From: Nitrospira sp.
Lineage (GTDB): Bacteria > Nitrospirota > Nitrospiria > Nitrospirales > Nitrospiraceae
Reading direction: 5' to 3'
Assembly: GCA_030692565.1 (NCBI GenBank)
Contig: JAUYAO010000058.1
Span: 496,001 to 560,000, forward strand
Length of the DNA stretch: 64,000 bases
Shown in pieces: positions 36,001 through 43,407 of the stretch (position 1 is its first letter; every line of letters starts with the position of its first letter). The notes beneath the pieces were generated by a model. It searched no databases and was not told where the DNA came from. It worked only from the letters and a program-made list of their open reading frames with translations. A program made the translations under genes and the position numbers.

Positions 36001-36091
36001 GCAGTTCATGGACAACGAGTCGTTCAAGCGCTGGTTGACCGATACCGTTTTTCGGATCACGTATAACAATCCCCCCGGCCCTACACCCTGA
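33074..36091 (+). CDS. hsdR: Type I restriction endonuclease/translocase subunit
   Basis: About 1005 residues. N-terminal nuclease domain has the PD-ExK site with FELKNS (about 172) and preceding Asp in RALDLGLFINGLPI. The SF2 motor has Walker A HSAGSGKSN (about 320), DEAH box IIDEAHSS (about 425), FTATPKNK, and motif VI QTLSRLNRAHP. The C-terminal helical part binds HsdM. It translocates and cleaves DNA lacking the HsdM/HsdS methylation. ATG 33074 is preferred over GTG 33050. It is separated from the rest of the operon by about 520 bp. Confidence 0.93.
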   Translation: MKTDTSEKGLESLIFAAMTGVPIEPSLKDPVVGHPKAVYGGSGWIAGSSDDYDREFCVDLPQLRTFLIETQPNIAEALDLDHDSPTRRKFLARLQGEISRHGTIQVLRHGVKDGPNHIDLFFGTPSEGNEKAQVLNAANRFVVTRQLRYSRDETQRALDLGLFINGLPIATFELKNSLTKQTVEDAVEQYKRDRDPREKLFEFGRCVAHFALDDHEVRFCAHLKGKGSWFLPFNQGWNDGAGNPPNPNGIKTDYLWKRVLTRNGLTDILENYAQVVEEKHERTGKKKAVQIWPRYHQLDVVRRLLADARQHGAGQRYLIQHSAGSGKSNSIAWLGHQLIGLRKDDTLVFESIIVVTDRRILDKQIRDTIKQFAQVGATVGHAEHSGDLRKFIAEGKKIIISTVQKFPFILEEIGSEQRGKKFAIIIDEAHSSQGGRTSAAISMALSTAGAEEDDETTEDKINRIMEAKKLLPNASYFAFTATPKNKTLEIFGEALPPDAEGKVRHRPFHSYTMKQAIQEGFILDVLKYYTPVESYYKLVKKVEGDPEFDTKRAKKKLRRYVESHDHAIRLKAEIMVDHFHEQVLALNKIGGQARAMVVTTGIDRAIEYFHAFRDYLAERKSPHHPIVAFSGEHDYGGMKVTEASLNGFPSSQIADKIQEDPYRFLICADKFQTGYDEPLLHTMYVDKVLSGIKAVQTLSRLNRAHPQKHDVFVLDFMNDSDTIKEAFADYYRTTILAEETDPNKLHDLKAVLDGYQVYDSGQIGQLVALYLGGADRDKLDPILDACVAVYKEQLNENGQVDFKGKAKAFTRTYGFLASILPYTNAGWEKLSIFLNFLVPKLPAPKEEDLSKGILDAIDMDSYRVEKKAVMKIQLPDENAEIEPVPTSGGGHKSEPELDRLSNILKAFNDQFGNIPWTDADRVHKLITEEIPAKVAADSAYQNARQHSDKQNARIEHDKALARVMTAVLKDDTELFKQFMDNESFKRWLTDTVFRITYNNPPGPTP

Positions 36092-36120
36092 CGAGTATCT
36101 TTCTTTTTGGAGTGCCCATC

Positions 36121-36573
36121 ATGAGTGACCTTCCCTCATACATTAATGACCCAGATGCTATTGTCACTGCGTCGTTTGACGGTCGGGCTGAACTAGTTCG
36201 ACAATTGCTTTTAACAGGCATATCTCCAGACACCGCAGATGAGTATGGTAGTACCGGTCTTCATGAAGCAGCCAAGCAAGGAAACTCTCTCATTGCGCAA
36301 GTCTTTATCGAGGCGAAGGCCGATATTAATCGGAAAGACAAAGATGGAAATACTCCCCTGGATTTAGCACTCTACTATGACCATTCGCATGTAGTTGAAT
36401 TACTCACGCATATGGGAGCAAAGAAGACGGATGGAACCTCGCCGATACAAGTGCGGGAAGAGGAAATTTATAGAGGATTTGAGGCGAAGAATGCAGTTGA
36501 GCGGTTACTTTCTCTAGTGGAAGCGAATAAGAAGTCCGACCAGGATCATGGATCTACTGGGGCACAGAACTGA
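36121..36573 (+). CDS. Ankyrin-repeat protein
   Basis: A 150-residue protein with a ribosome site (GGAG, eight bases before ATG). It carries about three ankyrin repeats: DGRAELVRQLLLTGISPDTA, then GSTGLHEAAKQGNSL and DGNTPLDLALYYDHSHVVEL. A Glu/Lys-rich tail follows. Ankyrin repeats mediate protein binding. It lies 29 bp after hsdR on the same strand, so it could be an accessory or modulator of the RM complex, which is inference. Confidence 0.8.
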   Translation: MSDLPSYINDPDAIVTASFDGRAELVRQLLLTGISPDTADEYGSTGLHEAAKQGNSLIAQVFIEAKADINRKDKDGNTPLDLALYYDHSHVVELLTHMGAKKTDGTSPIQVREEEIYRGFEAKNAVERLLSLVEANKKSDQDHGSTGAQN

Positions 36574-36611
36574 ACTGACTTTTTATGTAGCCCTGCGTAC
36601 AGAGGCTGCCT

Positions 36612-37391
36612 ATGCAGAAGTCCGAAATTGAGGTTGGCAAAGACTACGCCCTTCGTGAGTCTCGCAAGGCCAATGCGCCTCTTCAGCGTGTGCGCATCCT
36701 CCAATTTGTACGAGGAAAGAAATGGAAGGCTGAGTGGATCGAGCCGAACCCAGGCCTCGTCGACTACGTCGAATCTCAGAACCTCATTGTCCGATGGAAA
36801 GATCATAAGGCGTTGCTGCGAGACGAAGAACGCGAACGCCAGCTTCAGGTGCATAACGAGCAGAATGGGTATCAAGCCTCATCGCCCTTGGACAATGTCC
36901 TGGGACAGATATGTGAGTCTATAGGAGAGCCGGGCGTTAGTGGCTATAGAGGAGTCCTTACCGGACCTCCCGATTCTATAGAACGACTCAAAGTTCGTGC
37001 CCGTGTCGATCAGAACAAAGCGCATCCCTATGCGTATGTTGATCGGCACGGAATAGTCCATATTCCGTTTGCCGAAGCTCTTGAAATTGCCAAGGCATTT
37101 TGCGCTGCCGAACCGAGTACCGTGCTCGTGCCTATTGAAGCGACCGAGCGCGAATGGACTCAGAAGGCATCCCAGCCCGGAGGTGAGTACATTGTCGGCT
37201 TACTGAACGAATATAGGGCATCTTGGGCTATCATTCGACAATGGGTGGGACTGGATGCGGCCATCGCGCAGCGCGAGGCGAAGATTCAGCAACTCGAACG
37301 CCTCGTGTGGGACGCCATCTATGCCCTGCAGAAAGCAAAGCTCGATGACGAAGCTCACCGACTGCGTCGAGCTATAGAGCGCACCGTGTAG
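36612..37391 (+). CDS. Hypothetical protein with C-terminal coiled coil
   Basis: A 259-residue protein with no family I recognise. The N-terminal 75 residues are rich in Lys/Arg and Trp and look like a small beta domain (YALRESRKANAPLQRVRILQ, KAEWIEPNPG). The last 60 residues form a helix or coiled coil (AIAQREAKIQQLERLVWDAI). It follows the ankyrin gene by 38 bp in the same orientation and is probably part of the RM-linked cargo. Function unknown. Confidence 0.65.
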   Translation: MQKSEIEVGKDYALRESRKANAPLQRVRILQFVRGKKWKAEWIEPNPGLVDYVESQNLIVRWKDHKALLRDEERERQLQVHNEQNGYQASSPLDNVLGQICESIGEPGVSGYRGVLTGPPDSIERLKVRARVDQNKAHPYAYVDRHGIVHIPFAEALEIAKAFCAAEPSTVLVPIEATEREWTQKASQPGGEYIVGLLNEYRASWAIIRQWVGLDAAIAQREAKIQQLERLVWDAIYALQKAKLDDEAHRLRRAIERTV

Positions 37392-37721
37392 GAATTTCCC
37401 CCTTGCCTCCCTGTTGTCTATTCGGCTCGGGCCATCATCATCCATGCTGTTTTCTGCTGATTGTCCCGCTCGCCCCATACATGCACTAGGCCGTCCCAGC
37501 CGGCGCAACTGCATCGTCCTACATTCCTCATCGTGAGTGCATCCCTCGACTGATCTCCGCCGAGTCACACGCTCCCGCCATGCCATTGCTGAAAGCTCCT
37601 TCGTGCCGGGACACCAGAAGACGGGCCACCCATTGGGGCGCGTGAAGCGGTCGGGCTGAACAACAATTGCCGCGTTATCTCCGACCGCCACGCGGCACTA
37701 CCCCACAGAAGGAGGTTCCCC
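37392..37721. other. Intergenic stretch, nothing identified
   Basis: About 330 bp without a supported gene. Frames on either strand have atypical composition and no ribosome site. AAGGAGG at its right end belongs to the next gene. Confidence 0.5.
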
Positions 37722-38150
37722 ATGGAATCCACGACCACATCGTTCACCTATTTGCGATCTAAGCTTTTGGAATGGCAGGCCAACGATCTGCTCATGCCAT
37801 CCGCGGTGAGCTGGGAGCGGTTTCAAGAAGTTGCGACAGCTCAAATTCTCCCAGTGCTTCATGAAGCCAAAGAAGCCTTAGAGGATGCAGGACTGGAGGT
37901 CACGATCACCGGTCCGGACGAGGAGACCCGCAGCCTCGGGTTCTACGTCAACGACGTTGGCTTGTTTTTTTCGCCTGCAGAAGATGGCATGACGGTCTGT
38001 TTCCTGGCTCGGCGTTTCACGGGAAAGGAACAAGGCTATGAAAGCCGCTTTCTCTATAAGCGGGCAAAGCCAGAGTCGCTCCGCCGGTTGATGGAGGAGG
38101 CGTTACTGCGTCTTCTCGGGCCACGCCGAGCCAACGCCGTGAATCAGTAA
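37722..38150 (+). CDS. Unknown 142-residue protein, paralogue A
   Basis: A strong ribosome site (AAGGAGG) precedes the ATG. The protein has a helical N-terminus (SWERFQEVATAQILPVLHEA), a central beta part with GLFFSPAEDGMTVCFLARR, and a C-terminal helix (RRLMEEALLRLLGP). The same order of elements, with matching RFQ, PVL, E and LLxP positions, occurs in the next protein, so the two appear to be diverged paralogues. No known family is recognised and no membrane segment is present. Confidence 0.65.
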   Translation: MESTTTSFTYLRSKLLEWQANDLLMPSAVSWERFQEVATAQILPVLHEAKEALEDAGLEVTITGPDEETRSLGFYVNDVGLFFSPAEDGMTVCFLARRFTGKEQGYESRFLYKRAKPESLRRLMEEALLRLLGPRRANAVNQ

Positions 38151-38249
38151 CGCCGAGGATGGTGACGCGAGTTTCACGGGAGAGTCGCGTCACCGTCTCC
38201 CATGCCGTTCGAGCCAACAAGAATAATGATCTGAGGAAGGAGGAGAAAC

Positions 38250-38675
38250 ATGAACGACTGCAGTGAGTTAATGGGTTTGAGAGCAGCGATCCGTGAGAGT
38301 CAGGATCGGGGGGTCTTACCGGACGACGCAGACGCAGGCCGGCGCTTTCAAGTCCTGGCGTCTGAGATCGCGGCGCCAGTTTTGAGAGAGCTGGTGAATA
38401 CACTCTGTCTTGAAGGCGTAACGGCGCATCTACTAATGGCCATGGACGAGGTCACCCCGTATATCGGACTCGAAGTGGATACGCCACACACCACACTCTG
38501 GATCTATCCATCCTTGACCGACCATGAGGTGCTGACCAGTATTCAAGGTGGCCGCTATCCTCTCTATTGTAGCGTTCGGCACCTGAGCTATCGTGAGTTA
38601 ACGCAGGCACATCTCGTGGCAGTTTTGGTTGAGCAATTACGTCTCGTGCTCTGTCCGGAACAACCCCTCTTGTGA
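38250..38675 (+). CDS. Unknown 141-residue protein, paralogue B
   Basis: AAGGAGGAGAAAC precedes the ATG. The layout parallels the preceding gene: RRFQVLASEIAAPVLRELVN, a central beta part ending in TTLWIYPSLTDHEVL, and a C-terminal helix LVEQLRLVLCPEQP. Pairwise similarity is weak but runs the whole length. Function unknown. Two such genes in tandem suggest a heteromeric or antagonistic pair, which is speculative. Confidence 0.65.
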   Translation: MNDCSELMGLRAAIRESQDRGVLPDDADAGRRFQVLASEIAAPVLRELVNTLCLEGVTAHLLMAMDEVTPYIGLEVDTPHTTLWIYPSLTDHEVLTSIQGGRYPLYCSVRHLSYRELTQAHLVAVLVEQLRLVLCPEQPLL

Positions 38676-38876
38676 GACGGGTGTTCCATGAGAATCAGTC
38701 GACCACGTATTGATGCGGAATGCATCACAGCGAAGAGTCTCATGCAGATGAGGGGGGCAGGATAATCGACCTATGGTTGCTGCCAGAGGCGTTGCCTTCG
38801 CGGATGAGCACTTTCGATTACCCTATCTAACTGACGTTGGAGAGAGGGACTGTAGTTATGGGCCAACCCTCGCCTC

Positions 38877-39533
38877 TTAGGGTGCCTGAATATTCTTTAT
38901 TGCTTTGTCGATGACGGACAGCTTATGGCGAATGTTCGCGACCTGCTTTGTAACGCCCTGGCAATTGATCTGGGTAGTCTTGCATTCGCAGACGGCTTCT
39001 TTGTAAAGCTCCGCTGACTGGAGAAAAGCTTCATATCGCTGGTCAATAGTCCACGTTACGGTTGCCTCCCGCGTTTTGGCTCGCTCTTCTTGACGTTCTT
39101 TAGTGAGCGTCGCCTCCTGCTGTTCCCGCGGTACATTCTTCTGTTTTCGGCACTCAACTAGTTCACGCTCCATTTTCGTGTTCATCGCCCGCAATTCCGC
39201 AATTTCCTTTCCTCGATCACTCAGTTGGTTGTCTCTGTTATTTAGGAGGAGCGCCAACTCCTCATTTGTTTGCCTCAAGGGCTCAAGAGCAACATCCTTT
39301 TCATCAAGTTGCCGTTGGAGATCCTTGATGGCGGGATCACGAGGAAGTCTGGTCGTCTCCCGGACCAGGTTCACGATGGCACGCTGTGTCTCTTCAGGTA
39401 AAAGGACGAAGGCGGCACCACGGTCGTTCAGTCGAGTCGAACTGATCTTGAGCCGAGCTTGTCGGTTGGCCTCCTTCGTCTCGACCACCTCCAACAGCGC
39501 CTGCAGCTCAGGGATCAGGTGGTGCTCGCTCAT
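38877..39533 (-). CDS. Coiled-coil protein, unknown
   Basis: A 218-residue protein on the minus strand, opposite to its neighbours. Residues about 70-170 are a long coiled coil (KDLQRQLDEKDVALEPLRQT, GKEIAELRAMNTKMERELVE). The C-terminal 50 residues contain three Cys in CECKTTQINC. No catalytic motif is seen. A frame ending at 39508 (LADRVERVLDWYGRNHGEQ) overlaps its start and might be a short upstream gene, but that is unsupported. Function unknown. Confidence 0.6.
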   Translation of the reverse strand: MSEHHLIPELQALLEVVETKEANRQARLKISSTRLNDRGAAFVLLPEETQRAIVNLVRETTRLPRDPAIKDLQRQLDEKDVALEPLRQTNEELALLLNNRDNQLSDRGKEIAELRAMNTKMERELVECRKQKNVPREQQEATLTKERQEERAKTREATVTWTIDQRYEAFLQSAELYKEAVCECKTTQINCQGVTKQVANIRHKLSVIDKAIKNIQAP

Positions 39534-39727
39534 CGGTCTGCTCTCCGTGGTTCCTGCCGTACCAATCCAAAACGCGTTCCACTCTATCGGCGAGTGTCCC
39601 CAGAAACATGAACTCCGGCAGCGCGTGGGGATGCCTGCCCCGGAACGTGGTTGACACCGTGTTTAGGGCTTTCCCTGCCCCTCCCCAGACCCCTCCGCCG
39701 TGCCCTGCAAGGCCAACGTTCTCCTGG

Positions 39728-39762
39728 TGAAAACACTGCCAACAGGTCCGCGATGTTGGCAG
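39728..39762. repeat. Inverted-repeat site A shared with 46142-46178
   Basis: TGAAAACACTGCCA begins the site, and CTGCCAACA (39736-39744) is matched perfectly by TGTTGGCAG (39754-39762) across a 9-bp spacer. The 14-base left part is identical at 46142, and the distance from CACTGCCA to the following TGGCAG is 23 bases in both. It lies about 155 bp upstream of the three-gene integrase operon. It may be a regulator binding site or a recombination site. Confidence 0.6.
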
Positions 39763-39883
39763 GACGAGCCATCCCACTTTTTGACCAGCGCGTCTCATAT
39801 TGAGAAGCAGTGTTGCACAGAAGGTTTTAAGACGAGCCACCCTCGTGAGCCCCACGTGGGTCGTCAACCAAGGAGAAGGGGTT

Positions 39884-40648
39884 ATGAAAGGACATATCGT
39901 GCTGCGGGTACTCAAGAACCGGATCGCCTATGAGGCCAATGTTCGGTACAAGGGGAAGACCATCTACATCGGGAGATTTTGTGAAGAACAGGACGCCAAG
40001 AAGGGCCAGCGTGAGGCCTACAAGCTTCTGAAGCAAGGCCAACGGCCGAGTCCCCCGCCGGTGCCGAGAATGCAGGTGGGGGATGAGGGGGTTACGTCGC
40101 GGTCCCTAATCGATGGCACGATCGTCTACGACATTAATGTCACGGTCAAACGCAAGAGGGACTCCGTGCAATCCTTTCTCACGAAAGTGGAAGCGATTGC
40201 GGCGCGGACAGCCTGGCTGGAGCACATCAATGCGGGCGATCTGACCTTCCGGCCGACCACCCAGCCGTTGCCTAAACACAAGCCGTTGGGGGCCGAGTTG
40301 AGGATGGATCCTTCCCCGCCAGCCGACATTCTGTTTGTGGACTACGCCTATCGTTGGTATCAGGCCCGGAAGGAGTTGTGGGCAGCCTGGACGCTCTATG
40401 AATATCGGTCTGCAGTCAGACGCTTCTTAAATCCGGTCTTAGAGACGGTACCTGTGATCGCTGTCAGCGAAGGCCATCTCAAGACACTGGACGCCATGCT
40501 GGCAAGCCACAAGGTCACCCAGAAACGTCGGACCAAGATTCGCCGGGCCCTTGCGAAAATTCTGCATTCGACGATCGTCGACGGGTTGCGGACGAGCCAT
40601 CCAGCCTCCTACGCCTGGTGTCGCACGGGACAGGTCACACAACCATGA
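39884..40648 (+). CDS. Integrase-like protein without catalytic domain (1)
   Basis: A 254-residue protein with ribosome site AGGAGAAGGGG. The N-terminal part (YEANVRYKGKTIYIGRF, then a second copy-like DGTIVYDINVTVKRKRDSVQ) resembles small arm-type DNA-binding domains of phage integrases. Residues about 145-230 (FVDYAYRWYQARKELWAAWT, YEYRSAVRRFL, KVTQKRRTKIRRALAKIL) resemble the helical core-binding domain. It then stops, with no Arg-His-Arg-Tyr catalytic part. Its stop overlaps the next start (ATGA). It could be a DNA-binding helper for the integrase two genes downstream. Confidence 0.6.
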   Translation: MKGHIVLRVLKNRIAYEANVRYKGKTIYIGRFCEEQDAKKGQREAYKLLKQGQRPSPPPVPRMQVGDEGVTSRSLIDGTIVYDINVTVKRKRDSVQSFLTKVEAIAARTAWLEHINAGDLTFRPTTQPLPKHKPLGAELRMDPSPPADILFVDYAYRWYQARKELWAAWTLYEYRSAVRRFLNPVLETVPVIAVSEGHLKTLDAMLASHKVTQKRRTKIRRALAKILHSTIVDGLRTSHPASYAWCRTGQVTQP

Positions 40649-41082
40649 TGACGGTATCGCTGACGCTCAACGAATTCGGTCGGAGATGGTTTCTCAGGCA
40701 TGCGGGTACATGGAGTCCATCCAGAGGTCGTCGCATCCGGCGGTGTAGCCTGAGTCAAATCATGCCCTCACTTGGCTCTCTATTGCTGTCACGGCTCGAT
40801 GTCGGAATGATTCAGAAGTGGCTCAACGATCTTGTGTTAAAGGAGTCAGCTGTGAGCGGTCATCTCGCCGCATATACGCTTCTGGAATTACTGGAAGCGG
40901 CCCACGCCCAGAGCCTGGTGTCGACGGATCAGATCGCCCAGTGTCGAGAGATGCTGTCCTACCCCGCAGTCACCGCGTTGTACAAACGAGACCGGCATAC
41001 CGACGATCTCTGTGACCCTCAACAGCAGGACAGCCTCATGGATGTAGGAGAAAGGGAACAAGACAATGAAACCGAAGACTAA
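40645..41082 (+). CDS. Integrase core-binding-like protein without catalytic domain (2)
   Basis: A 145-residue protein starting at tandem ATG codons that overlap the previous stop. The first half (LTLNEFGRRWFLRHAGTWSP, SLSQIMPSLGSLLLSRLDVG) looks like the SAM-like core-binding region of tyrosine recombinases. The rest is helical with an acidic end. No catalytic residues are present. It overlaps the full integrase downstream by 17 bp. Three overlapping cistrons imply stoichiometric co-expression. Family assignment is inferred. Confidence 0.55.
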   Translation: MMTVSLTLNEFGRRWFLRHAGTWSPSRGRRIRRCSLSQIMPSLGSLLLSRLDVGMIQKWLNDLVLKESAVSGHLAAYTLLELLEAAHAQSLVSTDQIAQCREMLSYPAVTALYKRDRHTDDLCDPQQQDSLMDVGEREQDNETED

Positions 41083-42271
41083 CCCCGTTTTCACTCCCGA
41101 GCACCAGGTCGTGGCGCCAGGTCGAGACGACATGCCCACGAACTCTGGTCAAGCGTCTCGTCACGAGGGGAGTGTACAGGCACAACCCGCACCCATCATC
41201 CCGCTTTTCCCGTCATCCGATGACCCCGATGAGTCAGCGGGGCGTCTCACGCCGCAGTCCACCGTGGCCGACTTAGGACTGTTTGTGAAACGTCGGTATT
41301 GGGGCGGGATGAAGCACAGTGCGATGGTCAACTACACCAATATTCTCAAGTACAACATCTTTCCAGCCCTGGGCCACCTGCCCCTTGAGGCCCTTGAGGA
41401 TTTGGAGCTGATTGAAGACCTCATTATCGAGTGGCGGGAGAGCGCACTGAAGCGCGGGACCATCAGTAGTCGCATTTCTGTCCTGGTCTGGCTCTACGAT
41501 GCGGCCATCGCTCGGGATCTGATCAAGAAGAACCCCCTTAAGCAGGCCAGAAAGTTGTTGAAACAGAAAAAGTGGAAGAAATTTCGTGCTACCCCCTTTA
41601 GCGCCGAAGATGAGTGCCAGCTGGTGGAAGCGTTTAAAACTCTGGCACCGCGCTACCATTGCCTGTTGTTACTCTTGCTCAGGACAGGCATGCGGATTGG
41701 CGAAGCGTTGGCCTTAAAACTCGAGGACATCGATTGGAAACTGAGAAAGATCCGGATCAAGGCCACCTGGACGTGTGGGATCGAGGACACGCCCAAATAC
41801 GAGTCGGACCGGGTCATTGCCATCACCGATGACCTCTTCCTCGTCTTGCAAGCCTATGTCAAATTTCTCAAGTATGAAGAACAAACCAGCTGGTTGGCGC
41901 CAACCGTCTTGCTGTTCCCGGGAAAAAACCGAGAGACCCCCCTCAGTCTCGCCGCGTTCCGACGGGACGTGTGGCAAGTCCTGCTGGCGGATCTCGGCAT
42001 CCGCTATCGCCGCATTCACGACTTGCGCCATACCTTTGCCACCTCCGTCCTACTAGCTGGAGCCCGCATTGAATTAGTGAGTAGTTGGCTCGGCCATACG
42101 GATGTGGGCTTCACGTACCGGACGTATTGCCACCTGTTAGACCAAGCACATGACGAGATCGTCAAATATATCGGAGTTGCGAGTGCACGGCCCCTTCCCC
42201 TCCAGACCTGTCCCGCGTGCCGGCGCCCGCTGGACACGGATCTCTCGCCTGCCCCCTGGGCGGTCCCCTGA
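41066..42271 (+). CDS. Tyrosine recombinase/integrase
   Basis: A 401-residue site-specific recombinase. Core-binding domain spans about residues 68-165. The catalytic domain has Arg in LRTGMRIGEAL (about 206), HxxR in IHDLRHTFATS (about 317), LGHTDVGFTYRTY (about 341) and the nucleophile Tyr just after. A short tail with CPACRRPLDTD could form half of a zinc site. About 65 Pro/Ser-rich residues precede the core domain. It is the third gene of an overlapping operon whose first two products look like integrase pieces. It could mobilise a nested element or the whole island. Confidence 0.88.
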   Translation: MKPKTNPVFTPEHQVVAPGRDDMPTNSGQASRHEGSVQAQPAPIIPLFPSSDDPDESAGRLTPQSTVADLGLFVKRRYWGGMKHSAMVNYTNILKYNIFPALGHLPLEALEDLELIEDLIIEWRESALKRGTISSRISVLVWLYDAAIARDLIKKNPLKQARKLLKQKKWKKFRATPFSAEDECQLVEAFKTLAPRYHCLLLLLLRTGMRIGEALALKLEDIDWKLRKIRIKATWTCGIEDTPKYESDRVIAITDDLFLVLQAYVKFLKYEEQTSWLAPTVLLFPGKNRETPLSLAAFRRDVWQVLLADLGIRYRRIHDLRHTFATSVLLAGARIELVSSWLGHTDVGFTYRTYCHLLDQAHDEIVKYIGVASARPLPLQTCPACRRPLDTDLSPAPWAVP

Positions 42272-42734
42272 GCTTGACGGAACTCCATTACTACTTTGAC
42301 CGTGGACGATCTGTCATTGGTGGGCAGTTCCCCACTCTGTGCCACAAGGCGGCTTGAGTTGGGGGTGCTGGGTTCTGCGGGTGATCCCATCATTTATAGG
42401 CTGCCTGCCCTTGTGGTGTGCGTCCGTCAGGCAGAGGCCATCCGCCGGCGAGGTGGAGAGCTGACACCAGGCAGACCGTGCGCCTGAGAGCCTCTCCGTT
42501 GAAACGGGCGCCCGTACGACGGCGGCGGGTAACAGGCATCCGATCATGACTCCGCAGGCCACTGGGCCTGAACGCTCACCGTGCCGGTGGGTCTGTGGAC
42601 AGATTGCTACCGCGGTACCTACGCAAGAAATAGCATAGCCTGATCGAAGATCTCATTAAACGGCGGGGACTACGCATCGGCCTTAGGCGAGATGGCCCGC
42701 TCAAACGAATCACAGAACGAAAGGAGAACAGACG
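42272..42734. other. Gap after the integrase operon
   Basis: About 460 bp with no supported complete gene. Near 42644-42737 a frame reads LIEDLIKRRGLRIGLRRDG and ends overlapping the next start, but a TAG lies just before it and no start codon is available. It may be a stop-interrupted remnant. Confidence 0.45.
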
Positions 42735-42914
42735 GTGATTACACAATTGATGGATGGTCGGTTTCGGGTGTCGGTCCGCTGCGCGGACAATAAGACTCGC
42801 TGGCGGATTTGCGCGTATGAGGGCGCTGCCCAATTCTACGAAGCGATCTTGCTGGCCGGATGGTACGACGACTTCACGGCTGTACCACGCCGGAAGCGCA
42901 CCAGACATGCGTGA
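42735..42914 (+). CDS. Small basic protein, unknown (59 residues)
   Basis: A short gene with GTG start and AAGGAG at good spacing. The product (VRCADNKTRWRICAYEGAA then FYEAILLAGWYDDF) is rich in aromatic and basic residues and ends with a basic tail (PRRKRTRH). No family is recognised. Its stop overlaps the following small frame by 8 bp. It is supported by the ribosome site and by plausible amino-acid composition only. Confidence 0.5.
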   Translation: MITQLMDGRFRVSVRCADNKTRWRICAYEGAAQFYEAILLAGWYDDFTAVPRRKRTRHA

Positions 42915-43041
42915 CGGGAGCATTTTTGTGACGGCCTTGCGTGGGTTCGTCCTGCGTGATCTGCCTCCCGCCGTTGCCAGTTATTTGGAGAATGGGCGCG
43001 ACCTTGTACCTAAGAAGGTTCGCGCCCAGCTCATGAAGTGA
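42907..43041 (+). CDS. Small protein, unknown (44 residues)
   Basis: Begins with ATG inside the end of the preceding small gene and reads MRDGSIFVTALRGFVLRDLP, ending in VRAQLMK. The overlap suggests coupled translation. No family is recognised. The frame is open further upstream, but that part has shadow-like composition. Confidence 0.4.
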   Translation: MRDGSIFVTALRGFVLRDLPPAVASYLENGRDLVPKKVRAQLMK

Positions 43042-43216
43042 GCGCCCCGACTCTCACAACACACCCATTCCTGTGTCTGAGGAACGGGCCATGACACGAG
43101 CGGATCGTTGACGGGCGTCGCTGCGCCCCTGTCTCGCTCCCTGTTCCATATACGTCCTACCCATGCCGGAGAGCAGTGGAGTGGTTTTCGCAGTCGTGGA
43201 GTTCCGTCCCTCGTTA

Positions 43217-43252
43217 ATATGGCTTTTAAGGCATATGCTCTCTATGCCATAT
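43217..43252. promoter_or_regulatory. Nested palindromes upstream of the HigBA-like locus
   Basis: ATATGGC (43217-43223) pairs with GCCATAT (43246-43252), and inside it GGCATA (43230-43235) pairs with TATGCC (43243-43248). Position just upstream of a toxin remnant and its XRE antitoxin suggests an autoregulatory operator. Confidence 0.5.
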
Positions 43253-43259
43253 TGTAGCC

Positions 43260-43405
43260 GTGAGTTGGATGGTTGAGTTGGCGACGAGCTTGAGCCGGAG
43301 TTCGACACGCTCCACGAAGACGTGCAAACGGAGCTTTTAGCGTTGACGCGTCTCCTTCAGCATTTCGGACCGCACGTGGGGCGGCGGAAGAAGGGAAGGG
43401 CATAA
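43260..43405 (+). pseudogene. Degraded HigB/Gp49-type toxin gene
   Basis: The frame beginning near 43260 reads SWMVEL, and a second frame after a shift near 43280 reads EPEFDTLHEDVQTELLALTR then LLQHFGPHVGR. Together these match the first half of Gp49/HigB RelE-like toxins. The second half is replaced by RKKGRA and a stop, so a frameshift and a deletion have removed the active C-terminus. It ends immediately before the antitoxin gene. Toxin activity is not expected. Confidence 0.65.
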
Positions 43406-43407
43406 CC

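Noticed and set aside
39884-42271. Interpretation as a RIT (recombinase-in-trio) element
   Set aside because: RIT elements encode three complete tyrosine recombinases; here the first two lack the catalytic domain.
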